Below are positions 33,331-45,364 of a DNA stretch of 64,000 nt, in pieces. A program made the translations under genes and the position numbers. The notes under the pieces were generated by a model. The model was not told the origin of the DNA and ran no database searches. It saw only the letters and a program-made list of their open reading frames with translations. Origin of the DNA: Carya illinoinensis (taxonomy: Eukaryota; Streptophyta; Magnoliopsida; Fagales; Juglandaceae); the NCBI RefSeq assembly GCF_018687715.1, contig NC_056754.1, positions 10,697,501-10,761,500 on the forward strand, written 5' to 3'. Each line of letters begins with the position of its first letter. Position 1 is the first letter of the stretch.

Positions 33331-36300
33331 TGTAACAGCCCGCTAGAAATTCAATTGTGAAATTTCTATTAACTTTAGGAATCTCGTGAAAACCCCATAA
33401 GTTTTCACGAATCCATTAATCGTATAGGTTTTTGTCTAACTATATAGTTAGTGTTATTATTTACTATGGTATCAGAAATGTGTTTTTGATTATTGGAGAT
33501 AGTTAGAAGTGTCAAAATGTATTATGGTTTGTGCCATTAAACTCGGAGGGTTATTTAAAGTCTTATGGCGCAATAACATTTTTTCATATTTTCGGACAAA
33601 ACGTCTATTCAAAACTGTAGATATTATTGGATAAAAAAAAATATCTTGAGGTAATTTTCGTGAATATTATTGGGTAAAAATATTTTGAGTTGATTTTTAT
33701 AGATATTATTAGATAAAAATATTTTAAGTTGATTTTTTGTAGATATTATTGGATAGAATATTATGAAATAATCTTTTATAGATATTTTGGGTAGGAGAAA
33801 ACTACACTCAACTCTCGACTCCAGTCTTATCATCCTCCTTATCTCGTCCATAAGTAGCTCCAGCTATCACCTACAAACTTATCTTCATTTACACGTTCCT
33901 TTAAAAGAATATCAAATACTTTCTCTCGGATAGCTTTTAGGAGTTCTTTTACACGCCCATTTCGAAGCTTTTGTAAGTATTTTATCATAAAGTCTCATTC
34001 CTATAAGTTGTTCCTTTTTGAGTCTAGTTTACATGGATATATTATTTGTCCCATTTGAAGATCATTTGGTCAGTCAAATATTATATAAACTATAGAAAGG
34101 TCATTCTGGGAGATAAACTGGAGAATATGTTATAGTTTGGAGTTTTTGACCAAGCTAATGGATAGATATTGGTCCGAAATTTTTATGGAGTATTGTTAAC
34201 ATGTATATGTGACTATTGGTTGAGGATTTTTGCATGATTAAAGGTTTTGATGAAAGATTTTCTTAGATTTAGAAACTTAGAAACTGGAAGACGAAAAACA
34301 GTTTCTGTTTTGAGAAAGTTTAACTCTTTGGTGGTCTAAACCTATTCTAATGACTTTAATAATTTTATTGGAGGATCCTAAGCATCTTATATACATGTTA
34401 TATTATTATTTTGAAGATATTTGATGTTAGTTTCAAATATATGAAATTTTATGCAAAGAGATATTCAGATAAGCTAAAGTGTGGATATTCTTGGCTAAAT
34501 TTATGTTTTGGTTAATTTCTAACCATGTGATCTTGAATTAGAAGCTTATATATGTTTTAGGACATCTTTTTAAACCATGTGATGGTTTGGTTTGAAGATC
34601 ATATATTTATAAGTCATAGATAAAGAGATTTATCAAAACTAGTTGAGGAAAAAGTGTCTGTTTTTAGACTAAGTGTAAAACCAAAAACTCCAAATGTTAT
34701 TTTGTGATTTTGGTGACTTTAGTTTGATGATTTAAAGCATGGTTGATGTTAGGATAATATTATGAATATGTTAGAAGTAAGATTTGATTTTTGAAATTCT
34801 TGGAGATGTTTTGATTTAAGGTCAAAACTTGTGATTCAAGTGCTTGGATCTTTTTACAAAAAAGTTTGGTGTTAATTATTAGCTTTTTCTAAATGGATGT
34901 TTTAAGTATGATTTTGAACTTAGGATTGGAAGATGTTTGTTGCAAAATTTTGGTTTAAGCATGAGTTTTGAAGTAGGAAGGAATTGCAACAAAAATCAAG
35001 GGAAATGGCCTATGGATGTTTCGGCCATAGTATGTTCTTCATAGTTGTGTTTTGTTTTAAATTTTTCTAAGTTGATATTTAAGTTTAGAACAAAATTTAC
35101 GTGAGGAATGTAAATTTTGGAAACTTTTGGAGTTAGTATGCAAAATCCTTAAATTATGGGTAAAACGGTCAGTTTCCCACATGTAGAGAGTAAAATGAAA
35201 ATTTTACTCTTTAAGTTAGTATTTTTCATATTTCAAATTATTAGTGATTTAGTTCTAACTTTTAGAATCACTAATTACAATTCCTCGTGATCGCACTTGA
35301 AGTTTTATAAGAAACGCGGAGATCGAGGTAAGTTAGCTTTTAACTTACTAGCAGTCTACTGTGTATGTGTGCTAAGTAAAGGAACTACAGTGTATGTATG
35401 TGTGTTATCATATATGTCATACCATGCCAAGTTATCACGTAATTGTCTATTATACAGAATTTATTCTGTCATTAAATTTGTATTTGTTACATAATATATT
35501 CTGTCATGTATTACTGTACCTTACAAGTACGTCATGCTAAGTATGCCATCTATTACATGTATGTCAAGTCATATAATATTCACTGTTGCAAGTATGTCAT
35601 GTTAAATATGTTGTCTATTATATGTTATGCTATGTTACGAAATGTTTCTATCTCAAGTTGGTCATGTATTTCAAGTTATGTTCAAGTCACGTTATGTTAC
35701 GTCAGGGCTTCAGTCATTTCGTGTTTCAGTCATTTCGTATTCCAGTCACGTTTCATCTTGATTACTTATGTATGGGGTCACAGCAATTGTGGCACATACA
35801 CTACGTGAGACACAGCAATTGTGACACATAGAATACATGGAGCCACAACAGCTGTGGAGTATGTATTTAAGCAGTTAAAGAATAAGTTTCCGTAGAATAC
35901 ATGGGACCACAACAACTGTGGAGTATGTATTTACACGTAGAATACATGGGGCCACAACAACTGTGGAGTATGTATTTTTCATGTTAAGTCAAGTTTGTGT
36001 AGAATACATGGGGCCACAACAACTGTGGAGTATGTATTTACACGTAGAATACATGGGGCCACAACAACTGTGGAGTATGTATTTTTCATGTTAATTCAAG
36101 TTTCAAAGCAAGTTCATGCTAAGTCAAGTTTCAGATCAAGTTCATGTCAAGTCAAGTTCAATTTATGTTTCAATTTAAGTTATGTCAATTATACTATGTT
36201 GTACGCCAAGTTATGCTTTAATTACTTATGAATTTGATTATGCATTTATGCTTTTACTGTCATCCATGCATTATTAGCTTGTGTGAAAGTTTTTTGTTAA

Positions 36301-36775
36301 CTTACTGAGATTTGTAATCAAATCTCACTTTGGTAGTCCCAACTACCATTCCTCCCGAATGGTAGATCTTGTTACAGGACCTGAAGGAGAATCAGGAGCT
36401 GATCAACTAGATACAGTTGACTAAGTAACGGTGCGACATAAATGTTAATATAGTAATTACGTAAATTACTACTTGTACGATTGAGTTGCATCTCTAGTAC
36501 TTTTTGGATCATAACTATTTTGGACTAGTGTTGTGATCTTAGTTGTTCAATGGATTTTTATGTATGAAGTATGTTTTAAGCATTTGAGATATTTTCAATT
36601 TGGTGTATAGTATTGCTAAAGAAAAAATTTATCCGCTGCGAATATTGCATATTGTTAGATGCATGTTAGGAATATTGCATCTTATATGTCATGAACGGGG
36701 GCAGGTAACCTTCTGTTGTATGTCTCGACGCTTCAAATGTCTGTCCGATCCCAAACGAAATTTGGGGGCGTCACA
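33331..36775 (+). mobile_element. Solo LTR of the LARD family, nested in Copia
   Basis: A 3.4 kb copy of the LARD LTR in the opposite orientation to the 9 kb element (TGTAACAGCCCG...GGCGTCACA on plus). The exact 5-bp duplication ACTCA (33326-33330, 36776-36780) shows it inserted as a complete element, and LTR-LTR recombination then removed the interior. It contains the palindrome array (35770-36090) and the GTAAGTTAGCTTTTAACTTAC palindrome (about 35330). It is more diverged than the pair at 6-15 kb and has a roughly 300-bp segment (about 34620-35030) that differs from them. It must be younger than the Copia insertion. Confidence 0.9.
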
Positions 36776-36780
36776 ACTCA

Positions 36781-37504
36781 TGTATCTTCTCACAACTCCC
36801 ACTGCATGGGCGATATTCGATCTTGTGCAAACCATAACATACATAAGTGAACCAATAGCTAAGGCATAAGGAACCTTACTCATGTAATCTTGTTCCTTCT
36901 CTGACTGAAGTGACTGATTCTTGCTGAGTCTGAAGTGACTGCCAAAGGGTGTGCCAACTAGTTTGGCCTTGTTCATATTGAACCTGCTGAGTACCTTTTT
37001 TACATACTCGGTCTGCGAGAGTCTCAACGTACCTCTGACTCTATCTCTGACAATTCTCATGCCAATGATTTGCTTTGCAGCTCTCAAATCCTTCATTGCA
37101 AAGTGTTCTGACATCTACTTCTTCAGATTATTGATCTTGTCAATACTAACCCCTGCAATAAGCATGTCATCCACATACAACAACAGAATAATGTAAGAAT
37201 TGTCAAAGTGCCTGATATAGCAACAGTGATCTGCCTGACATCTAATGTACCATGCACTGTGCATGAAATTATCAAATTTATTGTACCACTGTTTAGGAGC
37301 TTGCTTTAGGCCATACAAGCTCTTTTTCAATCTGCAAACTGAATCTTCCTTTCCCTGTACCACAAACCCCTCAGGCTGGTGCATATAGATATCTTCTTCA
37401 AGGTCTCCATGAAGAAAAGTTGTATTCACATCTAACTGCTCAGGAAATAAATCTTCAGTAGCAACCATAGCTAGTACCATCTTGATGGTTGTGATCTTCA
37501 CCAC
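36781..37504 (-). pseudogene. Copia reverse transcriptase remnant
   Basis: The frame from 37504 carries QLDVNTTFLHGDLEEDIYM, QPEGF, KSLYGLKQAPKQWY and the catalytic YVDDM, all diagnostic of Copia reverse transcriptase. It stops at a TAG (37115-37117) where a Gln codon is usual, then continues in frame as MSEHFAMKDL..GMRI and TPFGSHFRLS to PYALAIGSLMY and the ARPDI-like TRSNIAH. The solo LTR cuts it off at 36780. A one-base frameshift at about 37505 separates it from the integrase frame. Confidence 0.85.
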
Positions 37505-37543
37505 GAGAGAAAAGATCTTAAAGTAATCAATACCATGCTTCTG

Positions 37544-38767
37544 CTAAAAGTCTTTTACAACAAGTCTGGTCTTGTACCTCTTACTGCCATCATGCTTAGT
37601 TTTCACCTGGTACACCCACTTGTTGTGTAATGCATTCTTTCCCGATGGAAGTTCTGTCAACTCCCATTTCTGATTCCCTAACAGGGAATCCATCTCATCT
37701 TTCATGGCCAGCTCCCACTTGTTAGAATTTTCATCTTGCAAGGTTTCTTCATAACTTTGCAGTTCTCCACCATCTGTTAACATAATGTAATTCAAAATAG
37801 GTGAGAAACGTTGTGGAGGACGTATGGTCCTAACTGACCTGTGAACTGCAACTATAGGAATGGACGGTTCTGAAACTGCCTGCGGAATAATAGGAATTGG
37901 TGCACTGAACCCACTCTCCCTGTCACTCACATCTCTACACTGCACTGTGACATCTGGTAGGTCATCCAATCTTACAAACTTGGACTCCTGAGGAGCTATT
38001 ACAGAAGCTATACTAGACTTATCCTTGTACATAATTTTCTCATTGAAAATCACATTCCTGATTCTTATGATCTTTCGACCCTGATCATCCCAGAAACAAT
38101 AGCTAAATGCCTCATCTCCATAGTTAATGAAATAACATTTCTTTGACTTAGCCTCAAATTTACTACGAGCATCAGAATCAATAAGCACATAAGAAAGACA
38201 GCTAAAAGTTTTAAGATGAGAAAATTTGACCTCTTTCCCGCTCCAAACCTCTTCAGGCAATCCACAATCTAGTGGAACTGATGACCCTCTGTTTATCAAG
38301 TAAACGGCAGTGGTGATTGCATTTGCCCAGAAAGTGGGTGGTAGTCTAGTGTGCAACCTTATGCTTCTAGTACGCTCATTAATGGTTCTGTTCATATGCT
38401 CAGCAACTCCATTTTGCTGTAGTGTCTCAGGAATGGTCTTCTCCATTCTGATACCCAAAACTGTATAATACTCCTTGAACCCACCATCGACATACTCACC
38501 ACCATTGTCAGACCCTAAACATTTCAGTTTCAAACCTGTCTCTATCTCAACCATGGCTTTTCAAATTTTGAATACATTAAATACATTAGATTTATGCTTC
38601 AAAAAATAAACTCATACCTTCCTACTATGGTCATCAATGAATGTGACATAATAACGAGAACCTCCAAGAGATGCCACTGGGAAAGGACCCCACACATCTG
38701 TGTGTACAAGATCCAGTCTTCCTATCTTAGGCGTTCTATCACTTTTCAAGAAATTGACATTCTTTTA
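37544..38767 (-). pseudogene. Copia integrase core remnant
   Basis: The integrase core reads from TDVWGPFPVAS and FIDDHSRKV (first catalytic Asp region) through LGSDNGGEY (second Asp) to NGVAEHMNRTINERTR (Glu). It continues through the conserved LPPTFWANAI and HLKTFSCLSYV. In-frame stops occur at about 38765, 38612 and between 38555 and 38565, and it ends at a TAG (37544) just before the reverse transcriptase, where VVKDF-stop-QKHGID shows the frame continued. Confidence 0.85.
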
Positions 38768-39487
38768 TTTTTCCATAACACAACTCTCACACATACTGAG
38801 ATCAACTGATTTCAGTTTTGGTAGCTTGCTTCTAAACAGAAGTTCTTTCATACCCTTTTGACTCGTATAGCCAAGCCTACAATACCACAAATCTGTTATG
38901 CTTTCTGCAACGGTAGTAGCAATAGTGTCAATCAAACCAGTAGTCATATATAGTGTACCAGTTTTCTTACTCCGAGCCAGTACTAATGCCTCTTTTGTAA
39001 CCTTCCAAGTGCTATATGAGAACACCACTAAATGACCACATTCATCGAGCTGCCCAACAGAAATGAGGTTCTTCTTCAACTCAGGAATGTACCTGACTTT
39101 TTGCAAGGTCCATTTGTTATTACCAGGAAGTGCAATATCAATGTCTCTCATCCCCACTACGTTCAAAGCATTTTCATCAGCCAAATACACATTTCCAAAA
39201 TCACCTGCAACATAATTCTGCATTAGCTCCCAGTGGGAAGATGTATGGAAGGAAGCCCCTAAATCCAGTATCCAGTCATCAACTGGACTATGAACTGCAA
39301 GCAATAGTGCATCATGTACTTCTTCTGTTACCACATTAGCACTATCATTCTCGGTCTTCTTAAGGTTTTTGCAGTTCTTCTTTATGTGGCCAGTTTTGCC
39401 ACAATTCCAGCAAGTTGCCTGCTGACCAGGCCTCGACTTGCTCTTGCCTCTGTACTTCAATTTTGATCTTCCTCTGTTTGAGTTCAT
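38768..39487 (-). pseudogene. Copia zinc knuckle, protease and integrase zinc-finger remnant
   Basis: In order: CWNCGKTGHIKKNC (CCHC zinc knuckle of gag), WILDLGASFHTS (protease active site, normally D-S-G-A but here D-L-G-A), a long protease/pre-integrase segment, and LWYCRLGYTS..CESC (integrase HHCC finger). Both finger His are Tyr, changes that fit CAC/CAT to TAC/TAT. An in-frame TAA at 38765 ends it. It is separated from the upstream gag frame by one in-frame TAA at 39491-39493. Confidence 0.85.
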
Positions 39488-39490
39488 GTT

Positions 39491-40120
39491 TTATGATCTC
39501 CCTCGAGAATCAACATTTAGAACTGAACTCAAACTCGAGATCTCACCTGAATCTTTCCTGCGCATATCCTCAGCCAAAATCAAATCAAGAATATCATCAT
39601 ATTTCAATTTAGATTTACCAGCAGAATTACTGACAGCCATTCTCATGGCTTTCCAACTATTTGGCAGTGAAGCCAATAGTATCAGTGCACGTACCTCATC
39701 ATCAAATTCAATTTCAACATACGACAATTGATTTGTGATATTATTAAAATCATTCAGATGTTGTGCAACAGACGTATCATTTTCCATCTTCAAATTGAAT
39801 AACTTTTTCATCAAATGTACCTTGTTAATCGCTGATGGCTTTTCATGCATACCTGACAAAGCCGCCATGAGATCCGCAGTTGTCTTCTCCTTGATGATGT
39901 TGTGTGCAACGGATCTCGACAGGGTTAATCGAATAACCTCCAGAACCTGTCGATCCAACAGCTTCCAATTAACATCATCAATTTTTTCCGGTTGCTTTTC
40001 CAATAGTGGAAGATAAAGTTTCTTCCCATAGAGGTAGTCCTCTATATGCCTCCTCCAGTATCCAAAATCCGTGCCATCAAACTTCTCGATCCCCGATGCC
40101 TTCAATTCATCTCCAACCAT
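39491..40120 (-). pseudogene. Copia gag remnant
   Basis: A 209-residue frame starting MVGDELKASGIEKFDGTDF with the conserved W (FGYWRRHIEDYL) and KAL-type motifs of Copia gag (Retrotran_gag_2). Later motifs are KKLFNLKMENDTSVAQHLNDF and LLASLPNSWKAM. The start lies about 40 bp inside the 5' LTR, next to the primer-binding site. It is intact up to the TAA at 39491, beyond which the zinc knuckle continues in the same frame. Confidence 0.85.
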
Positions 40121-40144
40121 CGTTTTTTCTCAGACTCGAACCTT

Positions 40145-40158
40145 GGCTCTTAATACCA
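40145..40158 (-). other. Primer-binding site of the Copia element
   Basis: TGGTATTAAGAGCC on the minus strand, two bases inside the 5' LTR. It resembles the initiator tRNA-Met complement with changes. Confidence 0.7.
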
Positions 40159-40160
40159 AT

Positions 40161-40550
40161 TGTTGTGAAAAATGATGATAATAAAGTGAAAAATAATATA
40201 GAACGAGAAAACAATCACACACGACACAAGATTTATATGGTTCGGCAAATTACCTACGTCTACGGGAGCTGTAGAGGATTTTATTATTGAGAAATATCAC
40301 ACTACAATGATGGATCAATTAATGTACGTCCACAGTGTTTCTACAGTACGGCTATATGATATAATAATCATATATATAGTCAAATAGTGGAAAAAATCCT
40401 AGATCCGTGTAAAACACATGTTCGCTCGAGCGATGTGTCGAGCGAACTTCCTTCCCGCATTCGCTTGAACTCATTTCAAGCTAATATCGAGCGTTCGAAC
40501 TTGCCTAACTCCACTCGAGCAGTATAGACCAGACTCCACATTACTCAACA
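40161..40550 (-). repeat. 5' LTR of the Copia element
   Basis: A 390-bp LTR matching 32154-32576, with visible substitutions and indels (for example, it lacks part of the GCTCGAG segment). Ends TGTTGAG and CACAACA are intact. The divergence suggests an older insertion than the LARD. Confidence 0.85.
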
Positions 40551-40697
40551 GTGATTTGCTGTGGCTGAGCGTGGGCTTTGGTACGAGGTGCAGGTTGATT
40601 TACGGTGGTGGTGTAAGGAGGTTCCATGTATTTTGGTTTATAGCCTCTTTCTATCTCTTGCTCGCTCTCTTCGTCTCTGCGATCATGTCCGATCTCT

Positions 40698-41017
40698 CCA
40701 AAGAAAGACAAGGCTCCTCCACCCTCCTCTAAGCCTGCCAAATCTGGCGGTGGGAAGCAGAAGAAGAATAAGTGGAGTAGGGGAGGGCAGAAGGAGAAGG
40801 TGAACAACATGGTGCTTTTCGACCAGGGTACCAATGACAAGCTCCTTTCTGAGGCTCCCAAATACAAGCTTATCACCCCCTCCATTCTCTCCGACTATTT
40901 GAGGATTAGTGGATCACTTGCAAGGAGGGAAATCAAGAAATTAATGGCAAGAGCTTGATTAGGATGGTTTCCACACATTCAAGCCAACAGATTTACACAC
41001 GGGCAACAAACACCTAG
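40698..41017 (+). pseudogene. RPS25: Ribosomal protein eS25 (RPS25) retropseudogene
   Basis: Intronless and close to full length. It reads [20 protein letters not shown], then [46 protein letters not shown], and after a one-base deletion the normal tail QQIYTRATNT and a stop at 41015-41017. Functional eS25 is a 108-residue protein of the small ribosomal subunit. Here the ATG and first residue are displaced by an extra TCCGATCTCT, there are substitutions in conserved sites, and the deletion at about 40957 shifts the frame to an early TGA. Lack of introns and a 3' tail with A-rich runs (41170, 41297) point to retroposition. Copia inserted just upstream. Confidence 0.85.
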
Positions 41018-41600
41018 TCTTCTCCCTGGTGGTTTGGTGGTTTTATGTAGTGTTGTTGAGTTTGGAAGTTTTTATTATTTCTATGTTATGACATTCCTTC
41101 TGGGTCATCTTCCATCTGCTGGAGTGAGTACATCAGCTTAGTTTTAGACTATCTGCCATCTCCAATAAGGAAAAAAAAAATTTGGATCATCTGCTATCAT
41201 TTTATCCATATGGAATGATTAAGAATTTTATATTCATGTTTTTCTTCATAATAGCATCAATCATAAAATGACAATTTGATGTTGGTGCTTTTGACCAAAA
41301 AAAGAAAAAAAGATGGTGGTTTGTGTGTGCTTTACTTTTGTGTAGTGTAGAACGAAGACTTTTAACTGAGGGTGCAACTCAATGGTGTTGGAGTTGCTAG
41401 TTCGAGAAGTAAAAATAAAGAGAATAAAGAAACTTGAGAAAGACAGAGTTGTTGAGCGAATACGTAATCATCGTCTCTTTTCCCTTTTTTATTTTAATAA
41501 AGCATATGAAAGTCCACGCCAGCCTTTGGTGCACAATTCATCGGCGTGATGCTTGTACGTAGAAGAATTGTTTCCTTAATCCTAACTGGTGCTTCGAAAT
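41018..41600. other. RPS25 3' UTR-like sequence and intergenic DNA
   Basis: The first 280 bases look like a copied 3' UTR ending in A-rich runs. The rest shows no gene. Confidence 0.4.
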
Positions 41601-41603
41601 TAA

Positions 41604-41992
41604 GGTCTAGTTGTTAAAGTTAAACCGATGAAATGTAAGAGAAATTTGTAAATAGTAATAAGATAATTTATGGATAATATTGAAATGATTTGAATTAAGA
41701 TTTTTATAAAATTTTAAGAAATGAAAAAAAAATTAAATACAAAAATTATAAAGTTAAAAAGAGTTAGAATATAATTTTTTAATATAAATTTTGTTTTAAG
41801 ATTTGAAAAGGTTGAATTCTTTTTTTTGTTTTGTTTAAAAGTTTGATAAAGTTATAATAATTAGATAATGATTAAATAAAAAAGTTAAAAATTTAAAATT
41901 AAAAAATATTTTTATTTTAATGGTGTTTAAATATTAAAATAATATGAGATGGTTTGAAAGTTTCATGAACTAAAACAAGGCATAAGCATTTA
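41604..41992. mobile_element. AT-rich Tourist-like MITE
   Basis: TAA flanks (41601-41603, 41993-41995) with ends GGTCTAGTTGTTAAAG and reversed TGCCTTGTTTTAGTTC. The interior is the family AT-rich block (AATAGTAATAAGATAATTTA and GTTATAATAATTAG). No coding capacity. Confidence 0.5.
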
Positions 41993-42123
41993 ATATTTTA
42001 ATGTTAGAGATTATTTATTATTTCTATCCACATAAACATTTACTAATACAAAATTTAACAGTATTTGATAACTACTGAGTAAAAAATATTAATTATTTGA
42101 AATAAAAATAGTTTTTGAATTAA

Positions 42124-42460
42124 GGTCTTATTTGGAGAGTAGATAAAATGCGTTAAGAAATCTATAAATAGTAATAAAATAGGTCGAGTTAAGATTTTTA
42201 TTAGATTTTAGAAAATGAGAGAAAAAGTTAAATCAAAATATTATAAAATTAAAATATTATTATAATATAATTTTTATTTTAAAATTAAAAAAATTAAATT
42301 ATTTATTATATTTTATATAATAATTTGAAAAAGTGATTAGTAATGATTAGATAAAAAATATGAAAAAAAATTAAAAACTATTTATGTTTAAGTAATATTT
42401 AGACGTGAATATGAAATTATATGAAACGAAATGAAATCAATTAGACATCCAAACTGCGCC
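42124..42460. mobile_element. AT-rich Tourist-like MITE
   Basis: TAA duplications (42121-42123, 42461-42463), ends GGTCTTATTTGGAGAG and reversed GGCGCAGTTTGGATGTC. Same interior block as its neighbours. A further partial copy lies at about 42740-42930. Confidence 0.6.
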
Positions 42461-43219
42461 TAAAAATATCTTTGGACAAAAGTACTGTTTAAAGAAACGA
42501 TAAGTTTGAATAAACATGTGATTGAGAGAGATGTTTTTAAAAGTTTTTAATGAAAGATCATTGGTTTTTGTTTCGGTAACTTACAAACGATTGGATGAAA
42601 TGTTTTTAGATAAATAAAAGGCGTTTTTGTTGTTGTTGGAAAGATGTTTGGGTTGAAGATTTTTTCTATTTTCTCGATTAAAAACATGTGGTGAAAAATC
42701 GGCTGCCGCTACAATAGAAACAATTTGTTAATTCTTAGGTTAGATTAGATGGTTTTAAATGAAATATAAAAGTTAAATAAAATATTATTAGAATATTATT
42801 TTTTAATATTATTATTATTTTAAGATTAAAAAAATTAAATTATTTATTATATTTTATATAAAAATTTAAAATAATTATAATAATAAAATAAAATAAGATA
42901 AGATATTTTTCAAATAATAAAAAAAACTTAAATACTTGCAAACAAAATATGCCAAGTTCTTCTTCTAGACCAAAAGGTCTTTGCGAAATATCAAAACTCT
43001 GTAACAACTTTTGGGGCATTCTTCTCGCAAATCGGGATCGATCATAGCCATCAACCAGCCTAACATTTCATTGTCCTTTCTTTTTCTCTAACCCTAACGT
43101 TTCTTTTCATTGTTAAAAGAGTGGATAACTTAGCTATTAAAGTAGACTGAACAACAAGAGGCGGAGCCCAGATGGTGATGATGATGTTTTCTGCTCCTAA
43201 ATTCCATTCCCATGTTATT

Positions 43220-44029
43220 TAGGGGTGTAAATTTTAATTGAAAAATTGAAAAATCGGACCGGACCGGATTTGTTGTGCCGGTTTTGAATCGGTCCGGTCC
43301 GGAACCGATTTCATAAAATAAAAAAAGGGTCCGGTTTCGGTTCTAGTCATTTCTAGACCGGACCGGACCGGTACTATTTAATATGTGTATATTTTTTATT
43401 TATTTAATGTTATATATTATATATTTTATATTATATATATTTTTTTATATATAATATATAATAATATAAATTATAATTATATATAAGATAATGTTATTTT
43501 AATTTATAAAATAAAAGTTTAATCTTAAACATGAAAATTTAATTGATCATATGCTTTAAATATATAATATTATAAATATATATTATTTATTAATAACATT
43601 TTATCATAGATTCATAAAAAGTAAGAACTTAAAAAGAAAGAAAATCACTCAAATATTATTACTAAATTTTAATGGCCTAATACACTTAAAACTCTTTATA
43701 TTTTTTTGATAAGTACATAAGACATTAGTAGATAAATATAAATTATATATATTAGCATATAATTTATATAAAGCTATATCAAAGCTATACTAATAGCATA
43801 ATTTTTTTACATAGCAGTTTTTTTTTTACATAGCAGTTTTTTTTTTATATAATAAATATATATTTTATTAAAACCGGACCGAACCGGACAGGAAAATGAT
43901 AAAATCGGAATACCGGTTTAGGAGGATAATCGATACGTAATTGATTTTGAAAAATGTAAAACCGGTACCTACTGGTTCGATCCTAGATTTTATTCAAAAC
44001 AAAACCGAACCAGACCGATTACATCCCTA
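43220..44029. mobile_element. hAT-type non-autonomous element rich in CCGG palindromes
   Basis: Ends TAGGGGTGTAAA and reversed TAGGGATGTAAT are inverted repeats. The flanks ATGTTATT and ATGTTATC form an 8-bp target duplication, as for hAT elements. Both subterminal regions carry repeated CGGACCGG and CGGTCCGG motifs around an AT-rich middle. No transposase is present. The 813-bp size and repeated motif suggest a MITE-like derivative. Confidence 0.7.
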
Positions 44030-44039
44030 ATGTTATCAG

Positions 44040-45360
44040 CTACGCACCCAAACCTCTTTAATTCACGAGGTTGATGACCTAGCTTGTGTTTTTATTGCGT
44101 GATTCTTTTTCTTTTGCCTAACCACCAGTGACAATCATTACAAACTTCTGGCCAGCCACTCGAAAAGATTACAACTTAATAAAGAAAAGAGTGCAAACAC
44201 ATGACGTTTTTGCCTTTACTTGGGTTACTAACAAATTTACATGAAGCAGCTAAATGTAACACACCCATTACCGTATAAAAGAACCAAATACAAATATCTT
44301 TTCACACTAGATTGCAAGTAGATTTTGTCTCATCTATTGATAGCTTACTAAAAAATTATACCCACAAACTTCTTCTCTTCATGTTAACCTTACAGCCCAA
44401 AATGTCGTATTTTGTGGGAGCTACTGCGTATCAGAATTCATAGACAACAGAAAAAAGTGAAAATATCAAAAGCTTTATCTCTCTGTAACCCATGATGCAA
44501 AGATTTGTATGTTCATAACAGTGACAAAAGATGAAAATGGAATTAATGGTACGTACAATATTTGTAAGCCCACTTGTCAAAGAATTAAATGCATTACATG
44601 TTATCAGGATAAGGAAACAATGACAGTGAGGCGACGCTTTGTGGCTTGTTGCGGGGTCACAAAATCCAGTCCTATCTAATCCTCAAGTTTGGTCACGTAT
44701 TCACAATATGGCTCAGGATTAGGCCAAATAGTAAATACTAAAACATATTATTATTATTATTATATTTAATTATATCATTTAAATAAGAAATTACTTAAAT
44801 GATATCTCCATTTTTAGTGTGAGAATGCAAGCTCAGGTACACTGGTCATTGAACATATGTATTTACTATTTTTTTTTTATAAAAATTTTTATTCATTATT
44901 CTTATAGCGTACATCTATTTTTATTTTTTATTTTTTTATTTTTTTCTATTAGCACATGTGTGGTATAAAAATAATAAGTAAAATAACTATTTTCTTATTG
45001 TCAAAGTATTGTGTGAATGGCCGAATCAATTTGGCCTTGAGTGATCTGTAAATTATATATAAGCTTTACAAAAATGCTATACATGAATAGAATGTAATTT
45101 CCGAATGATTCTAGCCCTGTATGGAAACTATACTCCGTCAAATATGCTAATTCTACAAGTCTTAAGTAAATTAAGAAATGTGAAAATAAGGAAAGAACAA
45201 TCGAATAGAAGAATGATCATGGACACTTGTATGCTGTCATTGCACTCGTTTGGAACAAATATCAGCAAAGTTTTCAACTTTTCATTGTATCTTCTGTTCA
45301 CTTTTTTAAACTTCTTATACGTCCTTTAGAAACAATAAGTTTTCACCTTAAGTAGAGTCT
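44040..45360. other. Intergenic, no gene seen
   Basis: AT-rich with poly-T stretches (44865-44950). No supported ORF or RNA gene. Confidence 0.4.
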
Positions 45361-45364
45361 ACCC

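Larger units (their letters stand above)
32154..40550 (-). mobile_element. Degenerate Ty1/Copia retrotransposon, split by a nested solo LTR
   Basis: LTRs at 32154-32576 (3') and 40161-40550 (5') both run TGTTGAGTA...CACAACA on the minus strand. The 5-bp target duplication GTGAT is intact (32149-32153, 40551-40555). Order on the minus strand is gag, zinc knuckle, protease, integrase, reverse transcriptase, RNase H: the Copia order. A solo LTR at 33331-36775 interrupts it between reverse transcriptase and RNase H. Without that insertion the element is about 4.95 kb. Several in-frame stops and at least one frameshift make it inactive. Confidence 0.9.

Noticed and set aside
33624..33851. 75-codon minus-strand ORF with repeated FLSNNIYKNQLK
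   Set aside because: It is built from the LTR's AT-rich tandem units, not a protein gene.
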